Source: Flavobacteriales bacterium | GTDB taxonomy: Bacteria; Bacteroidota; Bacteroidia; Flavobacteriales_D; Crocinitomicaceae | Length of the DNA: 64,000 nucleotides | Assembly: GCA_018883325.1 (NCBI GenBank) | Contig: VEQH01000005.1 | Location: forward strand, 1-64,000 | Direction of reading: 5' to 3' | In this document: in pieces, positions 1 to 7,455 of the stretch | Numbering within the stretch: the first letter of the stretch is position 1 | Layout: each line of letters starts with the position of its first letter | The notes under the pieces: model-generated | What the model was told of the DNA's origin: nothing | The model's database searches: none | Seen by the model: the letters and a program-made list of their open reading frames with translations, nothing else | Position numbers and translations under genes: made by a program

Positions 1-132
1 CTTTTTGGTTTCGAATTCGTTGGATTTTTTCGTCAGAACTATTCCATTATGACTGCAAAATCCGCCTTTTCTCACTCAAAAATAAACTATAACAAATTCG
101 TTTTATAAAATTTAAACAGGCTCTTAGTGTTT

Positions 133-534
133 CTATTTTTTTTCAAAAACATACAAATATCCATCAGTTATATCTTCAATAAGAATTAATTTATTGTCCT
201 CAATTACATAATTATAGTCTAATTTCCCCAACGAGATGAAGTTTATTTTATATTTCGCATAACCATCATTCGATTCTATTTTAAAACGAAAACGTTTAAC
301 ATTTTTATTTCCTTCATAAACTTTATAAACTCCCTTTTCGCTGAATTCAACCCGACTATCATCTTTAAAAGTTTTACTGCCTCCTACTCCCGAAAAACCA
401 CCAGAATTATATAAATACTGCCATTGACCGAAAATCAATTTTGATTCTTCGTCTGGCGTTGATATTTTCTTGCATCCAATTATTAAATATACAGAAGTAA
501 AAAGAAGAAAAATAATTGAACTTTTTAATTTCAT
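133..534 (-). CDS. hypothetical lipoprotein, about 133 aa
   Basis: This is a small predicted lipoprotein of unknown function. The N-terminus MKLKSSIIFLLFTSVYLIIGCKK has a charged start, a hydrophobic stretch and a lipobox ending in Cys, so it is probably exported and lipid-anchored. The rest is polar and beta-rich, with WQYLY and a lysine-rich C-terminus, as in small Bacteroidota lipocalin-like lipoproteins; no motif proves this. The ORF track starts two codons earlier at a TTG; I chose the ATG at 534 because it begins the signal peptide. It is monocistronic, and the sequence downstream (1-132) contains nothing I recognise. Confidence 0.6.
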   Translation of the reverse strand: MKLKSSIIFLLFTSVYLIIGCKKISTPDEESKLIFGQWQYLYNSGGFSGVGGSKTFKDDSRVEFSEKGVYKVYEGNKNVKRFRFKIESNDGYAKYKINFISLGKLDYNYVIEDNKLILIEDITDGYLYVFEKK

Positions 535-628
535 AATCAATGGTGTTAATCAAAATTGTGTTTACTTATTGAGCTTTTGAAAAATAATTTCCTCAAAATT
601 GCATTTGTCTTTGATTCAAATATACACA

Positions 629-2167
629 TTAAATCCGCTCAAAAACACCATTAACATCCATAATCTCAACTACTTCCCCTTTTTTTCCGACGAAAAGCAC
701 TTTGTTTTTTCCAACTAGAGGTGATTTTAACACATAAAATTCTTGAAAGGCACTTTCAAAGTTAAAATCAATTGTCCCAAAGTGATGTTCCAATAGCTTG
801 AAGGAAGAAAGATTTTTAGCTGGAATTTCTCCAAAATCAAATCCTGGAAGCATCAGAAAATGTTCTTCTTTTGCAATCTTTGTTTGAATGGTTGACTGAG
901 GTGAAACAACATAAGAATGGACTTTTCCTCCAACTTTTTCTTCCCAACAAATTAAAAGCACAGCATAATCCGATTCGTTTTTAAATTCAAAAGATTCACC
1001 ATTTTTCTTTGCTATCAATGATTGCGTATTTGGCAAAGCAAAGGATTTCAAATCTTGAATTTTCGTTTTCAAAATAGTGTCATAGCTCCCCGTATAATGT
1101 AAATCGCAATCTGTTTCTAAGTCAATAAACAATTTTTCAACGATCTTATTGGTAAACGATTTACGTATTAAAACAGTCAATCCAGAACCATAATATTCAG
1201 GATTTGAAGTCAACTTTGGAATCGAATCCATGGAACGAATGACGGAATCAATTTCCTTCCGTTCTTTCACTGTAAAATACTTTAAAGCCGAACCTTCGTA
1301 AATCAATTCAGGTTTCATTGAGAAATCGTACTTGAAAATAAAAATCAAAAAAGCGATAATCAATGTGGCAAGAATATAAAAGCCATAAACGCGTTTAAAA
1401 ACCGTTTTTTTAGTTTCTATTTCGGGCTCATTAAAAACATATTCTCCAGAAATTATTGCAGCTTTGATTTCATTTAAACTACTGATTTGTTGTTCGTTTA
1501 ATTTCATTTTTTGCAACTGCAACAAAACCCAATTGGCTAGTTTCGCAGAGCAAAAAGGATGTTTAAACAAACCTAAAACGCGTTCAATAAATTCAATTTT
1601 CAATCGGTTTGAAGCAGCAGATAAATACGAATGCAAGGATAAAACAGAAGGTGAAAGCAAAGCGTTAAACTCACTCTCAAATTGCTTTCTATCCAATTGA
1701 TTTTCAATTGAATTAAACAATTTATCCAAGTCTAATTTGACTAAAGTATAACATTTCTGTTCCAAGTAAAAACGATGGTCTTTTTCAATTAATTCGAAAT
1801 ATGAAAAAATTTTAGCCCAATCTTCAATCGAATTTGATGCGTTATTTTTAAGCGTAAGCACATCAAAAAAAGGAGAAATAAAAGACTGAAAATCACTAAA
1901 AAATTGGTGCTGTTCCCATTTGAATTTATCATTGAATGAACTGCTTGTTTTACCTGAAATCAGCAAAGATTTTAAATCCTCATGTTGATCAATCCACGCA
2001 TTAAAGACTAAAGATTGTTGGGTTTGAACCTCCAAAAAATGACTAATTTCTTGTTTTTCTAATTCGTTTAAGTTACTTAAATTCAATGCATTTACAAACA
2101 ATTCTTTTTGTTCAAAAGGATGATAGCCGTAAGCGGATTTTAGGTCGTTGATTGAAAAGTAGCGCAC
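629..2167 (-). CDS. hypothetical one-TM protein, 512 aa
   Basis: I do not recognise this protein. Residues 1-260 are alpha-helical, polar and leucine-rich. One clear transmembrane segment (VYGFYILATLIIAFLIFIF) lies near residues 260-280, and a soluble beta-rich C-terminal domain of about 230 residues follows. This suggests a cytoplasmic helical domain joined to a periplasmic domain by a single membrane pass. The only upstream start is GTG at 2167, because an in-frame stop lies three codons before it. It is divergent from the T9SS cargo gene at 2269. Confidence 0.6.
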   Translation of the reverse strand: MRYFSINDLKSAYGYHPFEQKELFVNALNLSNLNELEKQEISHFLEVQTQQSLVFNAWIDQHEDLKSLLISGKTSSSFNDKFKWEQHQFFSDFQSFISPFFDVLTLKNNASNSIEDWAKIFSYFELIEKDHRFYLEQKCYTLVKLDLDKLFNSIENQLDRKQFESEFNALLSPSVLSLHSYLSAASNRLKIEFIERVLGLFKHPFCSAKLANWVLLQLQKMKLNEQQISSLNEIKAAIISGEYVFNEPEIETKKTVFKRVYGFYILATLIIAFLIFIFKYDFSMKPELIYEGSALKYFTVKERKEIDSVIRSMDSIPKLTSNPEYYGSGLTVLIRKSFTNKIVEKLFIDLETDCDLHYTGSYDTILKTKIQDLKSFALPNTQSLIAKKNGESFEFKNESDYAVLLICWEEKVGGKVHSYVVSPQSTIQTKIAKEEHFLMLPGFDFGEIPAKNLSSFKLLEHHFGTIDFNFESAFQEFYVLKSPLVGKNKVLFVGKKGEVVEIMDVNGVFERI

Positions 2168-2238
2168 GAATTATTTAAGACTTTTTTTAATGAAAAATGT
2201 TTAACACTGTCAAAAATAGTGTAATTCTAAATTTTTGT

Positions 2239-2246
2239 TACATTTG
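2239..2246 (+). promoter_or_regulatory. Bacteroidota -7 element TACATTTG upstream of the T9SS cargo gene
   Basis: TACATTTG matches the TAnnTTTG -7 consensus and lies 22 bp before the ATG at 2269. No convincing -33 TTG was seen at the usual distance. Confidence 0.45.
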
Positions 2247-2268
2247 CTCGAATTATTAAATCTTTTTT

Positions 2269-3018
2269 ATGAAAAAACTATTACTTTCTTTGACTGTTGC
2301 AGTTGTTGCAACTTTTAGTGCACAAGCACAATCTTGTGTTCCTAATCCCCAGTATGCTGATTCAACTTATGGTGCTTGGCCAGATACAACTACTAACTTT
2401 CCTCCAGCAACTCAAAATCAGTTCTATTCTACTGATTTGAACTTTAAAGTTCCTTTAGATGCTACTTTAGCAAGCGCATCAGCTCCGCCAAATTCAACTA
2501 TTCAATCCTTCGTAGTAACAAGTGTTGATGGATTACCAACAGAGTATGATTATGTATGTAGTAATTCAAACTGCACTTACAATGGCGGAGATAATGGTTG
2601 TGCAAATGTTTTCGGAACAACTGCTACAGCTGGAACTTACAACGTTACGATTAATATTAGTGCTACTGTTTTAGTTACAATTGTACCAGGATTACCACCA
2701 CAATCTCTTACTCAACCAACATCTTTCACAGGTTACAAAATCGTTGTAGGTGTTGCTGGAACAATTGAGCAAGTTATCGCTCCAATCGTTGTTTCTCCAA
2801 ACCCTGCTAACGACGAAATCAAAATCGAAGGAATTTCTGCTTCAATGAAAGCTTCTAAAGTTGAGATCACAAACATCGAAGGTAAAGTTGTAGCTTCTAA
2901 AGAAGTTGAAAACGGCACTAACTATAGCTTTGATTTAGCTGGAATGAAAGCTGGAATCTACTTTGTTAACGTAACTCACGCTAGCGGTGTTGAAACAGTT
3001 AAATTCATCAAAAACTAA
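2269..3018 (+). CDS. secreted protein with T9SS type A C-terminal sorting domain
   Basis: The protein is 249 aa and starts with a Sec signal peptide (MKKLLLSLTVAVVATFSAQAQ). A Thr/Pro/Asn-rich middle region of about 150 residues has several cysteines (SCVPN, VCSNSNCTYNGGDNGC). The last ~75 residues are a type A sorting domain: SPNPANDEIKIEG, ITNIEGKVV, LAGMKAGIYFVNV, ETVKFIKN. In this family that domain directs the protein through the type IX secretion system to the cell surface. The cargo part is not recognisable; the cysteines suggest disulfide-stabilised beta structure. It is a single gene with its own promoter and terminator. Confidence 0.85.
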   Translation: MKKLLLSLTVAVVATFSAQAQSCVPNPQYADSTYGAWPDTTTNFPPATQNQFYSTDLNFKVPLDATLASASAPPNSTIQSFVVTSVDGLPTEYDYVCSNSNCTYNGGDNGCANVFGTTATAGTYNVTINISATVLVTIVPGLPPQSLTQPTSFTGYKIVVGVAGTIEQVIAPIVVSPNPANDEIKIEGISASMKASKVEITNIEGKVVASKEVENGTNYSFDLAGMKAGIYFVNVTHASGVETVKFIKN

Positions 3019-3038
3019 GAAAAAACTTTCTTAAATAG

Positions 3039-3070
3039 AAAAGGGTGTGAATTGAATCACACCCTTTTTT
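3039..3070 (+). terminator. intrinsic terminator after the T9SS cargo gene
   Basis: AAAAGGGTGTGA and TCACACCCTTTT form a perfect 12-bp stem with a 5-nt loop, followed by a T run. It begins about 20 bp after the stop codon. Confidence 0.9.
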
Positions 3071-3195
3071 ATGCTCTATAGTTTAACAAAATTGGATTGC
3101 AGTTATTCGTTCGTATCAAGAATAATTGAGTTCCACTCTCATACCAATATACTTTCCTCTGAATTGTTTGTTGAATTAAAAACACTGATTCTAAT

Positions 3196-3507
3196 AACCT
3201 GAGTTCGATTATTAAAAATTGGATTCAGACCGCTCAGAAACAATGAGTTACGAGCAATGCTTTTGAAGGTTTACCTTTGGTGCTACTCTGTGGTATCGGG
3301 ATAAATCGATAAAGCGTGGTGAAGTAAATCGTTGTTTATCAGCGGAAAACTTTATCGCTTTACATAAAAACCAGTTATACTGCGTTGTTTCCTCTCAATT
3401 TAGCCCGCTACCGCGTAGCAGCAACGAAGTTAAATCTTCGAGAAAACGCCTTGTCTAACAGATTTTTATGTTAATCTGAATTTCAATTTTACAATCGAAC
3501 TCAGGTT
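3196..3507. repeat. 312-bp element with imperfect terminal inverted repeats
   Basis: The left end AACCTGAGTTCGATT is the exact reverse complement of the right end AATCGAACTCAGGTT. The similarity continues imperfectly for about 32 bp on each side. The interior has no ORF but contains small hairpins (ACCGCGTAGC, GATAAATCGATAAAG). The right arm recurs almost exactly in the 79-bp element at 7312-7390. This looks like a non-coding MITE-like or intergenic repeat element; no clear target duplication was found. Confidence 0.6.
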
Positions 3508-3628
3508 AATAGATTCCTCCCTTTGGTCGGAAGGACTCATGAAATAGGAAGAGAATGCGAAAATGCTTCGCATTTTCGCCAACTACTCTAACAGAAGCGT
3601 CCTTCCGAACTCCGTGAGGAATCCTATT
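3508..3628. repeat. long imperfect palindrome, related to the 168-bp array unit
   Basis: AGATTCCTCCCTTTGGTCGGAAGGAC pairs imperfectly with GTCCTTCCGAACTCCGTGAGGAATCCT. At the centre is the hairpin GCGAAAATGC/GCATTTTCGC. The same centre and ends (GATTCCTC, GAGGAATC) occur in each unit of the array at 46412-46890. Confidence 0.6.
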
Positions 3629-3753
3629 TTAAGACCGTTGCAAAACCCGCTACTTGTCGTTACTCTAAAAATTTAAAATCCTCATTTACAAAGGTAAACT
3701 CCGGGTTTAAATTTTTAGAAAGCCTAAATTATCGACTTTTGAAACGGTCTTAT
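3629..3753. repeat. 121-bp palindromic element, copy 1
   Basis: The core runs from AAGACCGTTGCAAAA at 3631 to TTTTGAAACGGTCTT at 3751; these ends are inverted repeats with one mismatch. Inside, TCTAAAAATTTAAA pairs perfectly with TTTAAATTTTTAGA. A second copy at 44935-45055 has the same length and differs at three positions. The core is flanked on both sides by ATTTT, a possible 5-bp target duplication. Confidence 0.75.
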
Positions 3754-3874
3754 TTTATGTAAATTCAATTTATATTCTTTCCATAGAGACCTCTCTAATG
3801 GAGACATGAATTAGGAAAACAGCAGAGAAAAACTGAATGAAAACAATTGAAAAAATAGAACAAGCTCATTAAGC

Positions 3875-4489
3875 TTATCTATAAAAATTCATTTCATCAA
3901 CGTATTTTCTAACAGGTTCAGTAAGCAAATAACGAACGTCTTTTCCTTCTTTAATTGATTGACGAATGAAGCTTGAAGAAACTTTCATAACAGGTGCTTC
4001 TTCGCAAAATTCAACGTTACGATGCGATTTGTAGTCATTTATCAAATCTGCACTCATCGCAACAACTTCTAATTCTTCCTGCATCGTCAACACACGTGGA
4101 TAGACATATATTTTGTGTTTCTCCAAAATAACTTCGTGATTAAACCATTTATGAAAAGTGCGCAAATTATCCTCGCCCATAATCAAAGCAAATGAATCAT
4201 TGGGATATTTTTCTTTAAGATAAGTCAATGTTGTGGTTGTATAACTTGGCTTTGGAAGATTAAATTCAATATCTGAAGCGCGCAATTTCAAATTGTCATC
4301 AATTGCTACTTTCACTAAGGCCAAACGGTGAAAATCTGCCAATAATGTAGCTTTGTCTTTTAATGGATTTTGTGGCGTTACAACAAGCCAAACTTGATCC
4401 AAATCGGTATATTCAGCCATGAAATTTGCAATCACCAAATGTCCGACGTGAATCGGGTTGAATGTGCCAAAATATAATCCTACTTTCAT
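3875..4489 (-). CDS. nadD: nicotinate-nucleotide adenylyltransferase
   Basis: NadD transfers the adenylyl group of ATP to nicotinate mononucleotide in NAD synthesis. The protein is 204 aa, a normal length. The nucleotidyltransferase signature GTFNPIHVGH lies at residues 8-17, and the C-terminal SSSFIRQSIKEG is the ISSTxxR-type motif that holds the ATP phosphates. It is the last gene of a yicC-gmk-nadD operon, overlapping gmk by 4 bp (ATGA), which suggests translational coupling. Downstream is the repeat-rich gap 3019-3874. Confidence 0.95.
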   Translation of the reverse strand: MKVGLYFGTFNPIHVGHLVIANFMAEYTDLDQVWLVVTPQNPLKDKATLLADFHRLALVKVAIDDNLKLRASDIEFNLPKPSYTTTTLTYLKEKYPNDSFALIMGEDNLRTFHKWFNHEVILEKHKIYVYPRVLTMQEELEVVAMSADLINDYKSHRNVEFCEEAPVMKVSSSFIRQSIKEGKDVRYLLTEPVRKYVDEMNFYR

Positions 4490-5064
4490 TTTTCTATAAA
4501 TTCAATGACTAATTTTTTCGCTTTTTCAATTGCTTCTTCCAACACATCATTTTCAATTATTACATCAAATTCACCTGCTCGCTCTAATTCTTGAATGGAT
4601 TTAGCCAAGCGCATTTGGATTTTTTCCTCACTATCAGTTTTACGATTGCGTAAACGTTCTTCTAAGATATTCAAACTTGGTGGTTGAATGAAAATTGCGA
4701 GTGCTTGCTGCTGAAAAATACTTTTTAAGTTCAACCCACCGATGACATCAACATCAAAAACTACTGTTTTTCCAGTTGCCCAAATTCGTTCGATTTCGCT
4801 TTTTAGCGTGCCGTAATACATATCAGTGTAAACTTCCTCCCACTCAACAAATTCTTGTTTTTCAATCTTATATCTGAACTCGTCAGCTGTCAAAAAATGG
4901 TAATCTACACCATCAACTTCTTTTCCTCTCGGACCACGACTACAAGCAGAAACTGAAAATGCAAGTTGTGGCATCGAATTCAATAAAGCATGAACAATTG
5001 TTGTTTTTCCTGCTCCAGATGGCGCTGAAAAAATAATGCATTTTCCGGTACTATTCTCCCCCAT
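4486..5064 (-). CDS. gmk: guanylate kinase
   Basis: Gmk phosphorylates GMP to GDP with ATP. The protein is 192 aa, with a P-loop (SAPSGAGKTT) near the N-terminus, the GMP-binding region (SRGPRGKEVDGVDYHFLT, EWEEVYTDMYYGT), VVFDVDVIGG, and the LID/arginine segment (RLRNRKTDSEEKIQMRL). It sits 2 bp after yicC and overlaps nadD, so the three genes are very likely one transcript. Start MGENSTGKCIIF fits the family. Confidence 0.95.
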   Translation of the reverse strand: MGENSTGKCIIFSAPSGAGKTTIVHALLNSMPQLAFSVSACSRGPRGKEVDGVDYHFLTADEFRYKIEKQEFVEWEEVYTDMYYGTLKSEIERIWATGKTVVFDVDVIGGLNLKSIFQQQALAIFIQPPSLNILEERLRNRKTDSEEKIQMRLAKSIQELERAGEFDVIIENDVLEEAIEKAKKLVIEFIEK

Positions 5065-5066
5065 TT

Positions 5067-5933
5067 TTATAACGTATTCAAAACTTGCTCTTTAATTTTT
5101 TCGAGCTTGTCTTTCATTTCTACTACAATTTTCTGCATTTCTGCGTGGTTGCTTTTGCTTCCTAAAGTGTTGATTTCACGACCAATTTCTTGAGCAATAA
5201 AACCCATTTTTTTTCCAGAAAGTGGTGTAACCATCGTTTCTAAGAAATAATCTAAGTGATTCGCCAAGCGCATTTTTTCTTCAGAAACATCTAATTTTTC
5301 AATGTAAAAAATCATTTCTTGTTCCAAACGATTGTCATCAATAGATTTCGCTTCCAAATCTTTTAAAGCTTTACTTAATCGCTCTTTAACAGTTACGATT
5401 CTTTCTTGTTCGTAATCAGTCACGCGATTCAAAAGACTTCGTATTTCCTCAATTCTAGTTGTGAATTCAGAAGCCAAAGCTTGTCCTTCTGTTTTTCTGA
5501 AATCTTGCAATTTCTTACATGCTTCAATTAACAAATTCAACAAAAATTCTTTTTCTTCTTCCGAAAGTTCAGGTGCTTGTTGATTGAGTACCTCAGGCAT
5601 TTTCAAAACCAAAGCCAAATAATCAACAGGTTGTTCGCCCCAATTTTCATTCAAGGTTTTTAACTCTTGGTAATATTTCGTTGCTAATTCATGGTTTATC
5701 AAATCGTTTGAACCATTTACGGCACTTTCAATATAAATACCTAAATCTACTTTTCCTCTGTCCAAATATTCAACAACTATTTTGCGAATTTCTGTTTCCA
5801 ATTCGCGATACGTAGGTGGGATTTTAACATTTAAGTCCAAGCCCTTGCTATTTAAAGAACGGATTTCGATGGAAACTTTTTTAGATTCGTAAACTCCGGT
5901 GCTTTTGCCGAAGCCAGTCATTGATAGAAGCAT
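5067..5933 (-). CDS. yicC: YicC family endoribonuclease-like protein
   Basis: The 288-aa protein starts MLLSMTGFGKSTG, the family hallmark (MTGFG/A), and ends with the conserved KIVVEMKDKLEKIKEQVLN. The central EIRSLNSKGLDLNVKIP and the C-terminal GREINTLGSKSNHAEM blocks are typical. E. coli YicC has been reported as an endoribonuclease; activity here is by family only. It is the first gene of yicC-gmk-nadD, an arrangement common in Bacteroidota. A short degenerate repeat lies in its upstream region. Confidence 0.9.
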   Translation of the reverse strand: MLLSMTGFGKSTGVYESKKVSIEIRSLNSKGLDLNVKIPPTYRELETEIRKIVVEYLDRGKVDLGIYIESAVNGSNDLINHELATKYYQELKTLNENWGEQPVDYLALVLKMPEVLNQQAPELSEEEKEFLLNLLIEACKKLQDFRKTEGQALASEFTTRIEEIRSLLNRVTDYEQERIVTVKERLSKALKDLEAKSIDDNRLEQEMIFYIEKLDVSEEKMRLANHLDYFLETMVTPLSGKKMGFIAQEIGREINTLGSKSNHAEMQKIVVEMKDKLEKIKEQVLNTL

Positions 5934-5940
5934 AATTTTT

Positions 5941-6012
5941 TAGTTGAGAGTTGAGAACTGAAAGTGAAGAGTTGAAAGTGAAAAGTGAAGAGTTGAAAGT
6001 GAAGAGTGAATA
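5941..6012. repeat. degenerate simple repeat GAGTTGAAAGTGAA
   Basis: AGTTGAGAGTTGAGAACTG and repeated GAAGAGTTGAAAGTGAA units form a roughly 7-bp periodic array upstream of yicC. It would fall in the 5' leader if transcription starts upstream of it. Confidence 0.6.
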
Positions 6013-6065
6013 AATTTAGAATGTGAAATGAAGTTTGAAAACTTTTCGGGAAAGATAAATATTGT

Positions 6066-6626
6066 TTAATCTAAAAGTAAATCTGCGTCGATGCCTTCGT
6101 TTTGATCTTTGATGAAAAGAGCTATTTCACTGATTATTTGGTGTTTTTTTGGTTCTTTTTCGGCTAAATCTTCTGCGTAATCTTTCAAATAGAGTTGCGC
6201 TTCTAATAATTGATGTTCTTCAAAAGGACCACCAAGGTTTTCGAGAATGGTTAAACATTCAAGTGCTTGTAAGAAATCTCCTTCAGTTGCAAGGGAAACA
6301 AATTCAGCCAGAAATTCACTAAAATTAAGTTTACTGTTCCAAATTGTTGTCAATAATTGCTGACGAATACTTGGGTCGTTTTCATTTCGAATTGCATCCA
6401 CTAAATCCTCAGCGATTTCTTGATTTTGAATATTGGCGATTAATTCAAGAATTGCTTTTGAAAGAATCGTATCTTTTTTATAAAGTACTTCAATTAATGC
6501 AGGCAAAACACTTTCGTCACCTATGTTTTCCAATACTTTTAGAGCAGCGATGGCTTTAACTTGCGAATCACTTTTTAAGTCCGCAATTGCTTCTCCGATT
6601 TTTAATTTCGTTTGCGCTTTTGTCAT
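6066..6626 (-). CDS. HEAT-repeat domain protein
   Basis: This 186-aa protein is acidic and all-helical, with HEAT-like repeats in the N-terminal two thirds: ALKVLENIGDESVLPALIEVLY, AILELIANIQNQEIAEDLVDAIRN, LECLTILENLGG. Such scaffolds mediate protein interactions; the partner is unknown. There is no signal peptide or membrane segment. It lies upstream of yicC in the same orientation, about 130 bp away. TACCTTTG on the minus strand at 6642-6649 is a likely -7 element. Confidence 0.75.
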   Translation of the reverse strand: MTKAQTKLKIGEAIADLKSDSQVKAIAALKVLENIGDESVLPALIEVLYKKDTILSKAILELIANIQNQEIAEDLVDAIRNENDPSIRQQLLTTIWNSKLNFSEFLAEFVSLATEGDFLQALECLTILENLGGPFEEHQLLEAQLYLKDYAEDLAEKEPKKHQIISEIALFIKDQNEGIDADLLLD

Positions 6627-6641
6627 AATTTGAATAAGCTA

Positions 6642-6649
6642 CAAAGGTA
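6642..6649 (-). promoter_or_regulatory. -7 element TACCTTTG for the HEAT-repeat gene
   Basis: CAAAGGTA on the plus strand reads TACCTTTG on the minus strand, an exact TAnnTTTG match 15 bp before the ATG at 6626. Confidence 0.5.
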
Positions 6650-6757
6650 GTGATTTGAAGTGAATGAGGAGAGAAAGTATATAATGTGATTTTAATATAT
6701 TGCCACCTTAATAAGAATTAATACTTTAGTTTTCAGCTTAAACCTTAAACCAAAACT

Positions 6758-7312
6758 ATGAACAGAGAGGCTCAATTAAAATTCTGTGGCGTTTGTAAGA
6801 ATAGAACTTTCAACCCAAAACATGGAACTATTTGTGGTCTGACGAATGAACTCCCAACATTTTCAGGGATGTGTAAAGACTATTTGGAAGACGAAAGAGA
6901 AATCAGACTACAAACGCTTTCCAAAGAAAAAGAAATTTCAGAAACTAAAAAAACACTCAATAAAGGACGATATGCACTTATCGTTATTGGTGGATTGTAT
7001 CTATTGATTGGCGTTTTCGAAGCGTTCTTTATGATTGGAAATCAATTGATTTTTGGATTGTTAGACTGGGGAATTGGAGCTGTATTTATTGGTCTTGGAA
7101 TTTGGTCTTTCTACAAGCCATTTGTAGCACTTTTGTCAGGACTAATCTTTTACATTGCCCTTAATTTACTTTTTGCACTGATTGAACCGATGACGCTTTT
7201 TAGTGGTTTAATTTTAAAATTTATCGTTATCTCCTATTTAATTTATTCCATTAAAGTTGCACAAAATGAACAATCGCGTGCGCAATCAAATGATATTTTA
7301 GATCAACTATAA
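6758..7312 (+). CDS. hypothetical membrane protein with N-terminal Cys cluster
   Basis: The protein is 184 aa. The first 40 residues have four or more cysteines (FCGVCKNRTF, GTICGLT, SGMCKDY), resembling a short zinc- or metal-binding module. A charged helical linker follows, then about four hydrophobic segments between residues 70 and 165 (YALIVIGGLYLLIGVFEAFF, LLDWGIGAVFIGLGIWSF, FVALLSGLIFYIALNLLFALI, LILKFIVISYLIYSI). The same Cys-plus-TM arrangement is found in Bacteroidota proteins without assigned function. Confidence 0.65.
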   Translation: MNREAQLKFCGVCKNRTFNPKHGTICGLTNELPTFSGMCKDYLEDEREIRLQTLSKEKEISETKKTLNKGRYALIVIGGLYLLIGVFEAFFMIGNQLIFGLLDWGIGAVFIGLGIWSFYKPFVALLSGLIFYIALNLLFALIEPMTLFSGLILKFIVISYLIYSIKVAQNEQSRAQSNDILDQL

Positions 7313-7390
7313 ACCTCAGTTAGATTGTAAAATTGAAATTCAGATTGACATAAAATTATGTTAATCAAGGCTTTTAGTCGAACTGAGGTT
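7312..7390. repeat. 79-bp palindromic element sharing an arm with 3196-3507
   Basis: The ends AACCTCAGTT and AACTGAGGTT are perfect 10-bp inverted repeats. The segment GATTGTAAAATTGAAATTCAGATT plus ACATAAAA matches the right arm of the 312-bp element with one mismatch, so this looks like an internally deleted relative. Confidence 0.65.
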
Positions 7391-7424
7391 AAAAAAAAGG
7401 GCTAGAAAAAAAATTCTAGCCCCT
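7391..7424 (-). terminator. intrinsic terminator of the RND efflux operon
   Basis: On the minus strand GGGGCTAGAA and TTCTAGCCC form a stem followed by an 8-T run, about 35 bp after the RND pump stop codon. Confidence 0.85.
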
Positions 7425-7455
7425 ATCTTAAAACCTTAGATTCTGTGTTAAAAAT

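Noticed and set aside
1464-1700. 78-aa plus-strand ORF and similar ORFs opposite large genes
   Set aside because: It lies fully inside the 512-aa gene on the other strand and has no start context or family features; the same applies to most short track entries.
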